From NCBI GenBank assembly GCA_945878515.1, contig CAMCTL010000082.1:1-14254 (forward strand): a DNA stretch of 14,254 nucleotides, in the 5' to 3' direction. Within the stretch, counting starts at the first letter, position 1. Each line of letters begins with the position of its first letter. The notes beneath the pieces are model-generated. The model worked only from the letters and a program-made list of their open reading frames with translations. It was not told where the DNA came from and did no database searches. The stretch is from Flavobacterium psychrophilum (lineage in GTDB: Bacteria; Bacteroidota; Bacteroidia; Flavobacteriales; Flavobacteriaceae). A program made the position numbers and the translations under genes. Shown one piece after another: positions 1-8,077 of the stretch.

Positions 1-3000
1 GCTTGTACTGTAATCGCTCCTACTGAACCTACTCCTGCTGCAATACCACTATAGTTTACATTTAAAACGTTGCCATTGGCACCGGTTTGAGTTACTGTTC
101 TTACTCCTTCGGCTTGTCCAACAATTCTAACGCCTGCTGGTACTGTCCATAAATAAGAATTAGCGCCTACAAATGCTGGTACTCTGTATGAAACTGTTGT
201 AGCTGTTCCTACAAATGGACCAACCGCTAAAGTGGCTGCTGCAAATGTACCTGCAGTTGTTCCTGCTGTGTTGCTGGTGATTGTTCCTATGGCTTCTGTT
301 GGTAGCGCAACCATTGTTGCAACTAACATTGCTCTTGGACTAGTTACACCATTGGACATCACTTGTGCTACATAATAAGTTTTAGTAGCTGTTGGAATTG
401 GAGCAACTGATAATGCTGTACCACCTGTGGCAGCTGTAAACCATCGTAATGGGTTATTTCCTGAAGGTGTTGCAGTTAATGCAGTTCCCAAACCTTTACA
501 AAAAGAAACATTACTTACAATTGGCGCAACTGCTGTTGGTATGGCTTTAGAGAAAAAGATGTTATCTACATAAATCGTTCCTGAACCTATAAACATTAAT
601 TGTCCTACTCTATTTAATTCAAAATCTGGATTAATAGTTGTAAGCGATGATACAGGAATAACAACTGAATTCCAACCTGGATTTAGTGTAATTGTTGTAT
701 TTGCTTCTCTTGCAACATCTGAACTTCCAGCTCCACCAACTTGGTTGATTACTCTAAAAACTACAGATGAAGTTCCAGCACCATAGATGTCTAAATGAAT
801 AGAATCATAAGAAGATATATCAATTACTGAACCCAATTGAATTCCTTGATAGTTAAGATTAGAATATCTAAGAGTTGGGTTTCCAGCAATACTTTCTAAA
901 GCATATTGTGTTTGCTGTCCCCAGTTTGGATAGAATTGAGTACCTGCAACATTAGCATAACCGTCAGCACCACTAAAAATTGACAATACTCTATCACCTG
1001 GAATAGAAGGTGCTGGAGCAGCAGTAGATAATGAAACTACTAAGGTAGCAGTAGTGCTTGCAGCACCAAAACCTCCTGCAGCAGCTTGTGTAACTGTAAT
1101 AATAGAAGAACCAGCACCTACAATAGTTACTGTTGTACCAGAAATCGTAGCAACTGCTTCATTACTACTAGTGTAAGTAAATGCGCCAGCGCTGTTAGAA
1201 GATGGAGCGGTTAAGCTAAAACTAGCATCACCAACTACTTTTGCAGGAACTGTAAAAGCACCTAAAGTAGCAGAAGGAGCACCAGTTTCAGGTCTGTAGA
1301 AATAAAAGTTGTCAACATACACAGTAGAACCACCAGATTGTGGGTCTAATAAAATCTGTGTAATTTTAGATTTATTTACTGATCCTCCAAATAAAGACAT
1401 TGGAATATCGACACTTCTCCATGTACCAGTTACAACTGGATCTTGAACAATAGTAAGCCCTTCTGATACACCATCAATAGTGTTCACAATTTTGGCAATC
1501 ATAATTTTTGCATCAGGAGTCCAATAGTCAATGTGCATAGTAGTCATTTGAGTTAAATCAATACCATTTGCATAATTAGTAACTATACCTAAGAATTCAC
1601 CATCAATTTTCCAAGTTGGATTTCCACCAATTGTTTCAACTGAAAAAGAATTTAATCCTGACCATTCTGTAGGAAGTTCATTTAATGTTACATTAGAATA
1701 AGCACCACTAAATATCGATTTTACATCCCAAGCGTTTCTTGCTGGAGGAGTTGGCGCAGCTGTGCTAGGAGGAAAACCTTCGTCTACAGTACTGTCGCAA
1801 TCATTGTCTAAACCATCTGCAATTTCGGTAGCACCAGGATAAACAGCTGCACTACTATCGTTACAATCTGTATTGTTTACAGAAAATCCTGTTGGAGGAG
1901 TTGTCGCAGTAGACAAAGTAGCAGCACCTGCACCATATCCATCACCATCGGCATCAGCATAATATGTGTTGGTACCTGCAGGAACTTTCCAGAAAAAAAT
2001 ATTATCCAAATAAACAGTACCATTTCCAACAATCTTAAATTCTTTAAGGTTAGATTTAGTTAAGTTTGGATAAGATGATAATGGAATGTCATAACTGTTC
2101 CAGCCACTTAAAGTAGGAGTTACAGTAACTTGCTCTTCAGGATTAGTTCCATCAAGGACAAACATCTGGAATGAAGTACAATCTGGTGTCCAGATATCAA
2201 AGTGAAGCGTTGTCATAGCCGAACCATCTGCCGGAGTAGCAAGAGTAATACCCTGATAGTTTAAATTAGAGTAACGTAAAGTAGCGTTGCCAGCAGCGTT
2301 ATATTGTGCATACTGTGTATTTTGGCCCCAACTTGGAAAATAATTAGTTGCAGCCAAATCTGTGTAAGCACCGCTAAACACAGAAATAACATCGGCGGAT
2401 GCTTGAGCAGGTGTTGGAGCAGCTACAGATGGAGCTGGAGGAGGACATGGAGAACATGAACCACCACAATCTATACCTGTTTCAGTACCATCTTGTATAC
2501 CATTGGTACAATTACTTGGTGGAGGAGATACAGCAGGACCACTGATATTATCGATGTAAAATGATCTTGCACTTGCCGACCCATTAAAAGGGAAAAATGG
2601 GTGTATAACCATATTATTGTAAACACCATTAGCTGTAGCAGCCTTTCCATCTAAAGCGGTATTGAAGGTAAAAGAAATTGTCTGCCAAGTTCCATCACCG
2701 TTGTGAGATGCTTGAGCAGCAGCTTCTGGAGCACCAGCTACACCACCATTTACTTTCAATAAAAAAGTAACTGGAGTAGAAGACAATACATCAATAGTCA
2801 TTGTTTTAGATGCAATTAACTCAACAGGTGAAGTTAATACAAAATTACAGCCTTGCCAAATTTGTCCAGCAGCATTAGCAACGATAGGTAATACCCTAGA
2901 TGTATTCGATCCAGTTCCAGCTTCTAATGGTTGAATGGCAAAACCTCCGAAGGGGCCATTAGCATTTCCAGATTCGCCAGATTCAAAACCTAACCTGAGA

Positions 3001-3059
3001 GTTTGCGATTGTCCTAATGAAATAGTCATTAGGAAAAACAATAAAAATAATTTTTTCAT
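1..3059 (-). CDS. Giant secreted modular surface protein, N-terminal part (3' end outside window)
   Basis: The frame is open from ATG at 3059 to the left edge, giving 1019 codons without a stop. Residues 1-18 form a signal peptide (MKKLFLLFFLMTISLGQSQ). Four modules of about 150-170 residues follow (roughly 20-173, 213-360, 434-586 and 672-838). Each ends in a Y-x-D-N-I/F-x-F motif, and the last three share repeated phrases such as YSNLNYQGI; they resemble the jelly-roll carbohydrate-binding-like modules common in Flavobacteriia. Between modules 1 and 2 lies a Cys knot, NGIQDGTETGIDCGGSCSPC, with Cys at 184, 198, 202 and 205. After module 2 comes a MopE-like Asp-rich repeat (366-428: ADADGDGYG ... 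DCND ... DGLDNDCD), a putative metal-binding element. A Big_2-like Ig domain (~590-665), an Ig domain seen in gliding bacteria (~842-915) and a PKD-like domain follow. I infer export by the type IX system; the expected C-terminal sorting domain would lie outside the window. Ligand unknown. Confidence 0.85.
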   Translation of the reverse strand, partial: MKKLFLLFFLMTISLGQSQTLRLGFESGESGNANGPFGGFAIQPLEAGTGSNTSRVLPIVANAAGQIWQGCNFVLTSPVELIASKTMTIDVLSSTPVTFLLKVNGGVAGAPEAAAQASHNGDGTWQTISFTFNTALDGKAATANGVYNNMVIHPFFPFNGSASARSFYIDNISGPAVSPPPSNCTNGIQDGTETGIDCGGSCSPCPPPAPSVAAPTPAQASADVISVFSGAYTDLAATNYFPSWGQNTQYAQYNAAGNATLRYSNLNYQGITLATPADGSAMTTLHFDIWTPDCTSFQMFVLDGTNPEEQVTVTPTLSGWNSYDIPLSSYPNLTKSNLKEFKIVGNGTVYLDNIFFWKVPAGTNTYYADADGDGYGAGAATLSTATTPPTGFSVNNTDCNDSSAAVYPGATEIADGLDNDCDSTVDEGFPPSTAAPTPPARNAWDVKSIFSGAYSNVTLNELPTEWSGLNSFSVETIGGNPTWKIDGEFLGIVTNYANGIDLTQMTTMHIDYWTPDAKIMIAKIVNTIDGVSEGLTIVQDPVVTGTWRSVDIPMSLFGGSVNKSKITQILLDPQSGGSTVYVDNFYFYRPETGAPSATLGAFTVPAKVVGDASFSLTAPSSNSAGAFTYTSSNEAVATISGTTVTIVGAGSSIITVTQAAAGGFGAASTTATLVVSLSTAAPAPSIPGDRVLSIFSGADGYANVAGTQFYPNWGQQTQYALESIAGNPTLRYSNLNYQGIQLGSVIDISSYDSIHLDIYGAGTSSVVFRVINQVGGAGSSDVAREANTTITLNPGWNSVVIPVSSLTTINPDFELNRVGQLMFIGSGTIYVDNIFFSKAIPTAVAPIVSNVSFCKGLGTALTATPSGNNPLRWFTAATGGTALSVAPIPTATKTYYVAQVMSNGVTSPRAMLVATMVALPTEAIGTITSNTAGTTAGTFAAATLAVGPFVGTATTVSYRVPAFVGANSYLWTVPAGVRIVGQAEGVRTVTQTGANGNVLNVNYSGIAAGVGSVGAITVQ

Positions 3060-3755
3060 AATTAATTTGTTTTAAAATTAGAGTAGCAAGTTAAAAATCT
3101 AATCAAATCAAAACATTTTTTATTGCATTAATACTACTATAGAAAAACTATACAACTATCGACCTAACCATTTTAGTTTAAAAATAGGCGCAAAACCTGC
3201 ACCTTTTTGAACTTTTCAAAAATATTACGAAATCGATATTTGTGCATGATGTAGTGCTATTGTGCTCAATGATGTAGTATTGTTGTATTATAAAAGGGCT
3301 AAAATCACATAAATTAAGCCGAAAAAAAACATAATTGTTAATAATAATATGCTAAAAAAATGAGTATATGAAAAAATATAATAAAAAAATACAAATAATA
3401 TACTTTCTCAATTCGCATTAATGATCATCAATATTGCATTTTACGAGAAATTTTTAGCTACATTTTATAGTATTGCTAATCAACTAATATATAATAACTG
3501 GATCACTGTAAAAAGTAATGCAAAATAATATGCAATCAAATGGAGCAATTTTTAATTGATTGTTTGAGGATTTAAAATCATCCTGACTTTTTGCCCAAAT
3601 AATAATTTTACAATATTGATAAAGTATAATGCAAAAAATATCAGGGAATTTAAATTAGTGACTGAAGCAGAAAAGTGTCGCAGCAGACCACAATTTCATT
3701 AGCAACCATTAATGCCCCAAAAGCAAGCATCGTTTTGCTAAATATAAATCAACTA
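3060..3755. other. Long AT-rich intergenic region upstream of the giant surface protein gene
   Basis: I find no credible gene on either strand. The stretch should hold the promoter and 5' leader of the gene starting at 3059. The only box fitting the Bacteroidota -7 pattern TAnnTTTG on the minus strand is TATTTTTG at 3217-3224; no convincing -33 partner was found, so this is weak. A short imperfect direct repeat sits just upstream (3246-3291). The remainder is A/T-rich with no structure that I can name. Confidence 0.5.
3246..3291. repeat. Two imperfect 23-bp direct repeats upstream of the surface protein gene
   Basis: The ten bases ATGATGTAGT occur at 3246-3255 and again at 3269-3278, followed in both by a T/G-rich tail, which gives two diverged 23-bp units. 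They lie about 190-230 bp upstream of the start codon of the surface protein gene. They could be a regulator binding site, but two diverged copies in AT-rich DNA may be chance. Confidence 0.35.
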
Positions 3756-4028
3756 ATTGACTTATCCTTTTTATTATACCATTTAGAAATATATAATAGT
3801 TTTTTATTGTTATCCTCACCCCAACCCTCTCCAAAAGAGAGGGAGTAAAAATTGGATTATTTTATATTTCTAAATGGTATTAATATTTGGAGAACGAGTC
3901 TTTATTGACGATTCTTAACAGAAACCCTTCGACAAGCTCAGGGAGACATCAAGGTTCCCAATCGAAATTCTGAATGTTGTCTGACTGAGCTTGTCGAAGC
4001 CTTTATTGATAAAAAGGGATAAGTCAAT
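3756..4028. repeat. Nested palindromic element (MITE-like or composite intergenic repeat)
   Basis: A 273-bp block is bounded by inverted repeats: 3756-3774 (ATTGACTTATCC then TTTTTAT) pairs with 4009-4028, with a single bulged G at 4016. Inside is a perfect 18-bp inverted pair (3776-3793 with 3863-3880) whose loop holds a small hairpin (CCCTCTC 3825-3831 with GAGAGGG 3837-3843). To its right is a perfect 15-bp pair, CTTCGACAAGCTCAG (3927-3941) with CTGAGCTTGTCGAAG (3985-3999). The CTTCGACAAGCTCAG and CCTCACCCCAACCCTCTCC words are ones I recognise as recurrent intergenic repeat sequences in bacterial genomes. No coding potential is seen, and no clear target-site duplication flanks it. It may act as a bidirectional transcription barrier between the two flanking genes. 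Confidence 0.75.
3927..3999. repeat. Inverted repeat CTTCGACAAGCTCAG / CTGAGCTTGTCGAAG
   Basis: Perfect 15-bp arms at 3927-3941 and 3985-3999 are separated by 43 bases. Partial complementarity continues inside the loop (AGAC near the left arm, GTCT near the right). It is one component of the larger nested element at 3756-4028. Confidence 0.75.
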
Positions 4029-4056
4029 CAACCAAATAAGGTTGGGAGTAAAAGAA

Positions 4057-5829
4057 TTACAAAACCCTATTAACCTGTGCAAAATTCCTTTCGTAATAAG
4101 ATTCTTTTAAAGAAGATATAATCACGCCACCACGTGTTGCCGAGTGAATAAATTTTAATTCGTCTTCTAACACTTCAACAACCATTCCAACATGGTTAAT
4201 TTGGCCACTTCCCCTAGTTCTAAAAAAAATTAAATCACCTTTCCGAGCATTCTGGGCATCAATTTTTGTGCCGTAAGCCGCCATTTCGAAAGATGATCTA
4301 GGAAGCTTTATATTGTAGTTACTAAAAGTGTAGTACATTAATCCAGAGCAATCAAAACCCTCTTTCGTGGTACCTCCAGATCGATACCGTGTCCCAATAT
4401 TTTCAGAAGCTTTTTGTATCAATTGATCGACAAAATCAGGCCCAAAAACATTGTTTGTCTCTTGATTTTCAATTTTTTCTGTGACAGTTGCTTCGTTGGT
4501 TGTAATTATACTTTCAGAAATAGGTTCTTCCTCAACAGGTTTTGTACTGTGAATGATTAATTGGGAACCAACTAATAATTTTTTTGAAATATTCGGATTC
4601 TGCTTTTCCAAAACAGCAACTGAAATACCATACTTTTTAGCAATTCCGTATTTAGTTTCCTTTGGCAACACCTGATGCGTTATCTCAATTTCTGAATTTT
4701 TAACTTCATCATCATCTTTTGGGACTGTTGAAAGCTCTTTATCGGTTTTAACTTCTTTTTCCTCGAGTGTCTTTTCTGCAACCAAACTCGAATTTGAATT
4801 GGCTTTTACTGGAACAAGAATTGTTTGCCCTACTTTCAATGACTTATTTCCCAATTCAGCATTGGCTTTTCTCAAATCAGAAAGCGTAATGTTGTATTTT
4901 TTTGCAATCAAATACAAAGATTCTCCTCTTAAGACTTCGTGAGTAAACACATTTGATGATTTTGGAACATCAGCTGAAGTTTGGGCAAGTGCTTCAATTG
5001 TTTTTTCAGCTTCTAATTTCTTGTTCTCAACTATTTGTTCTTGCAAAGCTGACGTTTGCTTAGTTTCCTCTTTTTGGTATTTTTCTGCATTCGCAGATTT
5101 TTCTGCTACCAAAGTCGCATTAGCATCCGCTTTTACTGGAACTGTAATTTTCTGACCGACTTTTAAGGATTTGTTGGCCAATTCGGGATTTGCTTTTTGC
5201 AAATCGGCGAGCTTGATTCCATATTTTTTGGCAATAGAATATAAAGATTCTTTTGGTAAAACTTCATATTCAATCACTTCTTTTGGAATTTCTAATTTTT
5301 CGCCTGTTTTAAGAGCAACGACTATTTCTTCTTTTGGAATATTTCTTTTGGGAACATTTACCTTTTCAACATTAGCTAATTTTACTATTTCTTTTGCTGC
5401 ATCAACATTCTCTAAAGCCGCTTGTGGAATCTTGATGGTTTGTCCTATTTTCAACCCTTCTTTTTCCAGATTAGGATTGACTTTATACAAATCCTCAACA
5501 GTTGTAAGATACTGTTTTGTAATTCCGTAAAGCGTTTCTTTGGGTTGCACTTCGTGTGTTTTTTCAGGAAGATTATTTGCAATTGCCAAAGAGGCAACAG
5601 TGGTATTTTTTTTAGCTTTGATTGGAATTAGTAAAACGGATTTCAATTTAATTCCGTTAACGGCATCAGGATTTAGCTCATAAATTGCCGATGGCTTTAC
5701 ATTGTATTTCTGTGCAATTTCGCTGATGGTTTCCCCTTTTGAAACAGTGTGTTGTTTGTATTTTTCCTGCGAAAAAACAAACATACTATTAAAAAAAACA
5801 ATCAAAAAAAGCCACTGATAATACTTCAT
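4057..5829 (-). CDS. LysM-repeat NlpC/P60 family peptidoglycan hydrolase
   Basis: This 590-residue exported cell-wall hydrolase is predicted to cut peptidoglycan stem peptides (D,L-endopeptidase type) in the periplasm. A signal peptide covers residues 1-20 (MKYYQWLFLIVFF then FVFSQ). Five LysM modules bind glycan chains: about 26-70, 91-135, 186-231, 295-340 and 383-427, joined by Lys/Glu/Ala-rich linkers. The NlpC/P60 domain spans about 465-590. It has the catalytic Cys494 in GFDCSGL, His546 in NHVGMVV and a second His562 in FIHSATRGG, the expected Cys-His-His arrangement. The ATG at 5829 is chosen because it directly precedes the signal peptide; no strong Shine-Dalgarno is visible, which is usual in Bacteroidota. 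It stands alone, with more than 380 bp to the next gene upstream. Modules 3 and 4 are very similar, suggesting internal duplication. The domain assignment is secure; the precise bond cleaved is inferred. Confidence 0.93.
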   Translation of the reverse strand: MKYYQWLFLIVFFNSMFVFSQEKYKQHTVSKGETISEIAQKYNVKPSAIYELNPDAVNGIKLKSVLLIPIKAKKNTTVASLAIANNLPEKTHEVQPKETLYGITKQYLTTVEDLYKVNPNLEKEGLKIGQTIKIPQAALENVDAAKEIVKLANVEKVNVPKRNIPKEEIVVALKTGEKLEIPKEVIEYEVLPKESLYSIAKKYGIKLADLQKANPELANKSLKVGQKITVPVKADANATLVAEKSANAEKYQKEETKQTSALQEQIVENKKLEAEKTIEALAQTSADVPKSSNVFTHEVLRGESLYLIAKKYNITLSDLRKANAELGNKSLKVGQTILVPVKANSNSSLVAEKTLEEKEVKTDKELSTVPKDDDEVKNSEIEITHQVLPKETKYGIAKKYGISVAVLEKQNPNISKKLLVGSQLIIHSTKPVEEEPISESIITTNEATVTEKIENQETNNVFGPDFVDQLIQKASENIGTRYRSGGTTKEGFDCSGLMYYTFSNYNIKLPRSSFEMAAYGTKIDAQNARKGDLIFFRTRGSGQINHVGMVVEVLEDELKFIHSATRGGVIISSLKESYYERNFAQVNRVL

Positions 5830-6218
5830 AAATGTAATTTTATTTAAATGTAAACTTGTAACGCATCATATTTTAATAACTGATGCAAAAACAACTAAAA
5901 TTGTCAAAAAATTGAATAATTGTTTCCCTTTGACGGCAAAACCTACCAAAAAAGTTTTACACGAAAACAAACTTAAACTTTTTATGTAAATTTCGCAATT
6001 TTTGAGTGACTCTTTATAATCATTTTAACAAAACTTGCATAAAAAAATGCCCTAGTTTTCTAGAGCATATTATTAATGACAAAATCTAAAATCATGCATT
6101 TCCTAAAGCAGCGTTGGTTTTCCTTCCCACTGTAAGTATTTTTTTGAAGTAGCAGCGCATGCCAAAATTGGCTGTAGCAGATGGCATTGAATCAGACGAA
6201 AGGACGTGTGCGCGAGCC
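5830..6218. other. Intergenic region between the LysM hydrolase and a small secreted protein gene
   Basis: No gene is recognisable on either strand. The left part (5830-6040) is the likely promoter and leader region of the LysM hydrolase gene, but no convincing -33/-7 pair is found. The right part holds the terminator of the upstream minus-strand gene (6041-6068), and 6069-6218 shows nothing I can name. Confidence 0.45.
6041..6068 (-). terminator. Intrinsic terminator downstream of the small secreted protein gene
   Basis: On the minus strand, ATGC-T-CTAG, loop AAAA, CTAG-G-GCAT forms a stem of eight pairs with one internal mismatch. It is followed by seven U residues (the A-run at 6041-6047). 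It lies about 150 bases beyond the stop codon at 6219, a fairly long 3' tail. Confidence 0.7.
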
Positions 6219-6716
6219 TTAAATTTTAACAACATTCATCACATATCTTGTAGTTCCGTCTTTAGCAAAATAATAGGTATAATAATGTACCTGATATTTT
6301 GCATTGGCATAATAAAAAAAAGTAGCGGTTACGGCTCCAACTGGTTGCTCCTTTTGTTCAATCAATTTATATTTTTTTTTCTGTAAATCTTTTTTGAAGT
6401 TAAGATAAAGTTCTTTGTCTACGGTGTTAAATCCTATTGCCGCATTAATGCCTTCAGCAGCCGTTCTTTCTACTTGGTCAAGCGCTCCACCTGGTCTTCT
6501 GCTGTCGCACCAGTATTGAACAAAATCGGATTTACCATCTCCTTTTATTGGGCTTAACGAATACCCTTTACCCAAAACCGCAGTATCAAATTTGTCTTTG
6601 CTAAGCACTGCTGCTTTTTCGAGAAAATCAAGTCTAATAGGACATTGTGCTTTTAAATTTTGTGTCCCTACAATTACAAATGAGATTGTCAAGATCAATA
6701 AGAATGTTTTTTTCAT
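6219..6716 (-). CDS. Small secreted protein of unknown function
   Basis: I do not recognise this 165-residue protein. Residues 1-23 form a clear signal peptide (MKKTFLLILTISFVIVG ... LKA), with cleavage likely just before Gln24. The mature part has only two cysteines (Cys25 and Cys70), which could form a disulfide. A Lys-rich stretch (about residues 108-122) precedes an aromatic-rich C-terminal part (FFYYANAKYQVHYYTYYF) that alternates like beta strands. The ATG at 6716 is the only start that includes the whole signal peptide; the upstream sequence is A-rich, as in many Bacteroidota leaders. It is monocistronic by spacing and has a terminator at 6041-6068. Function and final location (periplasm or outside) are open. 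Confidence 0.75.
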   Translation of the reverse strand: MKKTFLLILTISFVIVGTQNLKAQCPIRLDFLEKAAVLSKDKFDTAVLGKGYSLSPIKGDGKSDFVQYWCDSRRPGGALDQVERTAAEGINAAIGFNTVDKELYLNFKKDLQKKKYKLIEQKEQPVGAVTATFFYYANAKYQVHYYTYYFAKDGTTRYVMNVVKI

Positions 6717-6840
6717 TTTACTTTTATATTTATTTTATTTTATTTTTCGTCCTACTGGTATTGCTTTTCGGATACGCCTTTTTTTCTGAGGCTTTAAATT
6801 ATTTCTTTATTCGCAAAAAATCCACTTCTAATTAGTAAGA

Positions 6841-6882
6841 ATTGTATAATGTCGTATTGTATAATGTCGTATTGTATAATGT
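6841..6882. repeat. 15-bp tandem repeat, 2.8 copies
   Basis: The unit ATTGTATAATGTCGT occurs at 6841-6855 and 6856-6870, with a 12-base partial copy at 6871-6882. The copies are identical, so the array is either recent or maintained. It lies about 125 bp upstream of the minus-strand gene starting at 6716, so it could affect its promoter. It is also AT-rich enough to be a slippage product. Confidence 0.8.
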
Positions 6883-7216
6883 GAAATTACAAGTAATTAC
6901 AATGCTTTCAGAAGAAATAAACACGACATTATTTTATTTACTTTACTTATATACTAAGTTTGAAATAGATTTTGATACTGCAATTTACAATCGAGTCGCG
7001 CAACCGTGCTTAAAGTTTCCCTTCGCATGGCACTTGATAGTTTTAAATCACGCAAATATAAATTAATATTTACGGAAATTCCAATGACCAGTGTGCGAAT
7101 AAATTTGGTTTTTCTTTGTGTTTTATTTTAAGGTATCTCAGTGATGCCATTTTGTACAAATTTTTTCCTGTTTTTTCCGTTGTCAGATGTGTTCAGTAAT
7201 AAAAGCACGCTGAAAA

Positions 7217-7266
7217 CTGAGGTGCTGCGCGATTTCAATAACTTAAGGAATCGCACAGCACCTCAG
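7217..7266 (-). repeat. Long hairpin with 18-bp arms
   Basis: The arm CTGAGGTGCTGCGCGATT (7217-7234) pairs with 7249-7266 across a 14-base loop. The single mismatch is C-A on the plus strand but becomes G-U on the minus-strand RNA, so the stem is fully paired only if transcribed leftward, the direction of the neighbouring genes. No clean U-tract follows, so it is not a textbook intrinsic terminator. It may be a repetitive palindromic element or an RNA-stabilising structure. Confidence 0.7.
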
Positions 7267-7318
7267 AATAGAACAATAATTTTATTTTAGGGAAAGACTT
7301 GTACAGCTGGGATTAACC

Positions 7319-7391
7319 GCGTTGCAAACGCTACGATTTAAGTACTAATTTAAGTAGATACTCGTCGCAGACGAGCACCAGTAGGGGGTGC
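7319..7391. repeat. Cluster of short REP-like hairpins with GCA triloops
   Basis: There are three small stem-loops in a row. GCGTT-GCA-AACGC (7319-7331) and CTCGTC-GCA-GACGAG (7361-7375) share the same triloop. The next, GCACC ... GGTGC (7375-7379 with 7387-7391, loop AGTAGGG), abuts the second. GC content is locally high against an AT-rich background. The pattern recalls REP-type palindromes mobilised by REP-associated tyrosine transposases, but no transposase is present here. The cluster lies 30-100 bases beyond the stop codon of the gene ending at 7421. Confidence 0.5.
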
Positions 7392-7420
7392 GTATTGCAT
7401 ATCTAGTACGTCGTGTTTCA

Positions 7421-7813
7421 TCATATTTTATGAATTAATAAAGAATACCATCCATTATAACCTTCTGTAATTATTTTAAGTTTATACTTTTTATGTGAAG
7501 TATATTGTGTTTTAAATGCATCTGATATTTTAAAAATATCACATAATTCATAATATTTCTCACGAGTAAAAGCATGTAATTGTTGTTGAATACAGATATT
7601 ATCTTTATTAAACCATAATCTTACAGGACCAACATCATCTATGTGTATATCAAAAACTTCCTCACCATTAGGCAAGGTAACAAATTCGGTTTTATAGGAT
7701 AAATTTTGGTATTTACTAAATATATTTCTACTGCTTTCCCCAATGTGAAATATTACTTGTGAATAACCTGCAACACAAATAAAAAATAACACTATAATTA
7801 TTACTTTTTTCAT
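7421..7813 (-). CDS. Small exported hypothetical protein
   Basis: I do not recognise this 130-residue protein. A signal peptide is clear: MKKVIIIVLFFICVAGYSQ, with cleavage probably near residue 18-19. The mature part (about 110 residues) carries an acidic patch (EEVFDIHIDDVGP) and alternating beta-like segments, with Trp in RLWFNKD and GWYSLLIHKI. A Shine-Dalgarno-like AGAAGGA lies about 12 bases upstream of the ATG at 7813, stronger than for most genes in the window. It follows the small gene at 7871-8077 by 57 bases on the same strand, so co-transcription is plausible. Downstream hairpins (7319-7391) may end the transcript. Function unknown. Confidence 0.72.
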   Translation of the reverse strand: MKKVIIIVLFFICVAGYSQVIFHIGESSRNIFSKYQNLSYKTEFVTLPNGEEVFDIHIDDVGPVRLWFNKDNICIQQQLHAFTREKYYELCDIFKISDAFKTQYTSHKKYKLKIITEGYNGWYSLLIHKI

Positions 7814-7870
7814 TTTATAAATATCCTTCTAAATTTTAACATCGTATTATTAAGAACTAGATAAAAGATT

Positions 7871-8077
7871 TTATTCAAGATTTTCCTTTTGACAAAAATG
7901 TTTTTCAATTATTCCTTCATCATTTACAAAAGAAATAATATAGTCAAAATTTCCACTGGCAAATTCTGTTTTTATACTTCCATTTTCAAAATCAACTTTT
8001 CGGCTAATTATTTTAGCAGTTTTTTTGCTCCCAGTGATTGAAGTGTATGTGACTTCTTGATTTATTATGTAAGACAT
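7871..8077 (-). CDS. Small hypothetical protein (68 residues)
   Basis: The start is taken as ATG at 8077 (MSYIINQEVTYTSITGSKK), preceded by the Shine-Dalgarno-like GAAGAG. A longer frame reaching 8098 would need a TTG start and adds only seven residues. The protein has no signal peptide or membrane segment. It reads like a small beta-rich domain (VTYTSITGSKKTAKIISRK, then KTEFASGNFDYIISFVND), mildly basic at the front and acidic towards the end. I do not recognise a family. It precedes the exported protein gene at 7421-7813 by 57 bases and may share its transcript. Confidence 0.62.
   Translation of the reverse strand: MSYIINQEVTYTSITGSKKTAKIISRKVDFENGSIKTEFASGNFDYIISFVNDEGIIEKHFCQKENLE

Larger units (their letters stand above)
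6717..7420. other. Repeat-rich, gene-poor spacer
   Basis: There is no convincing gene. The stretch carries a 15-bp tandem repeat (6841-6882), a long near-perfect hairpin (7217-7266) and a cluster of short hairpins (7319-7391). A minus-strand frame ending with TAA at 7070-7072 and containing an ATG at 7150 reads MASLRYLKIKHKEKPNLFAH and a few more residues (26 in all); it is too short to call, but may be a remnant. The plus-strand frame over 6842-7066 arises from the tandem repeat and is not accepted. Confidence 0.5.

Noticed and set aside
4029..4044. Short hairpin CAACC/GGTTG downstream of the LysM gene as a terminator
   Set aside because: It has only five pairs and no U-run directly after it on the minus strand.
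5171..5631. Two plus-strand open frames inside the LysM hydrolase gene
   Set aside because: They are antisense to a gene with unmistakable LysM and NlpC/P60 domains.
6841..6882. Possible CRISPR-like array
   Set aside because: The repeats are only 15 bp and directly abut one another with no spacers, so this is a simple tandem repeat.
6842..7066. Plus-strand open frame of 74 codons beginning MYNVVLYNVVLYNV
   Set aside because: The N-terminal part is simply the 15-bp tandem repeat read in frame, the rest has no recognisable protein character, and all supported genes run on the other strand.
7070..7150. Minus-strand short frame MASLRYLKIKHKEKPNLFAH and following residues
   Set aside because: The 26 residues read plausibly like protein, but there is no clear ribosome binding site or family, and it may be a remnant. 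It is mentioned only within the spacer entry.
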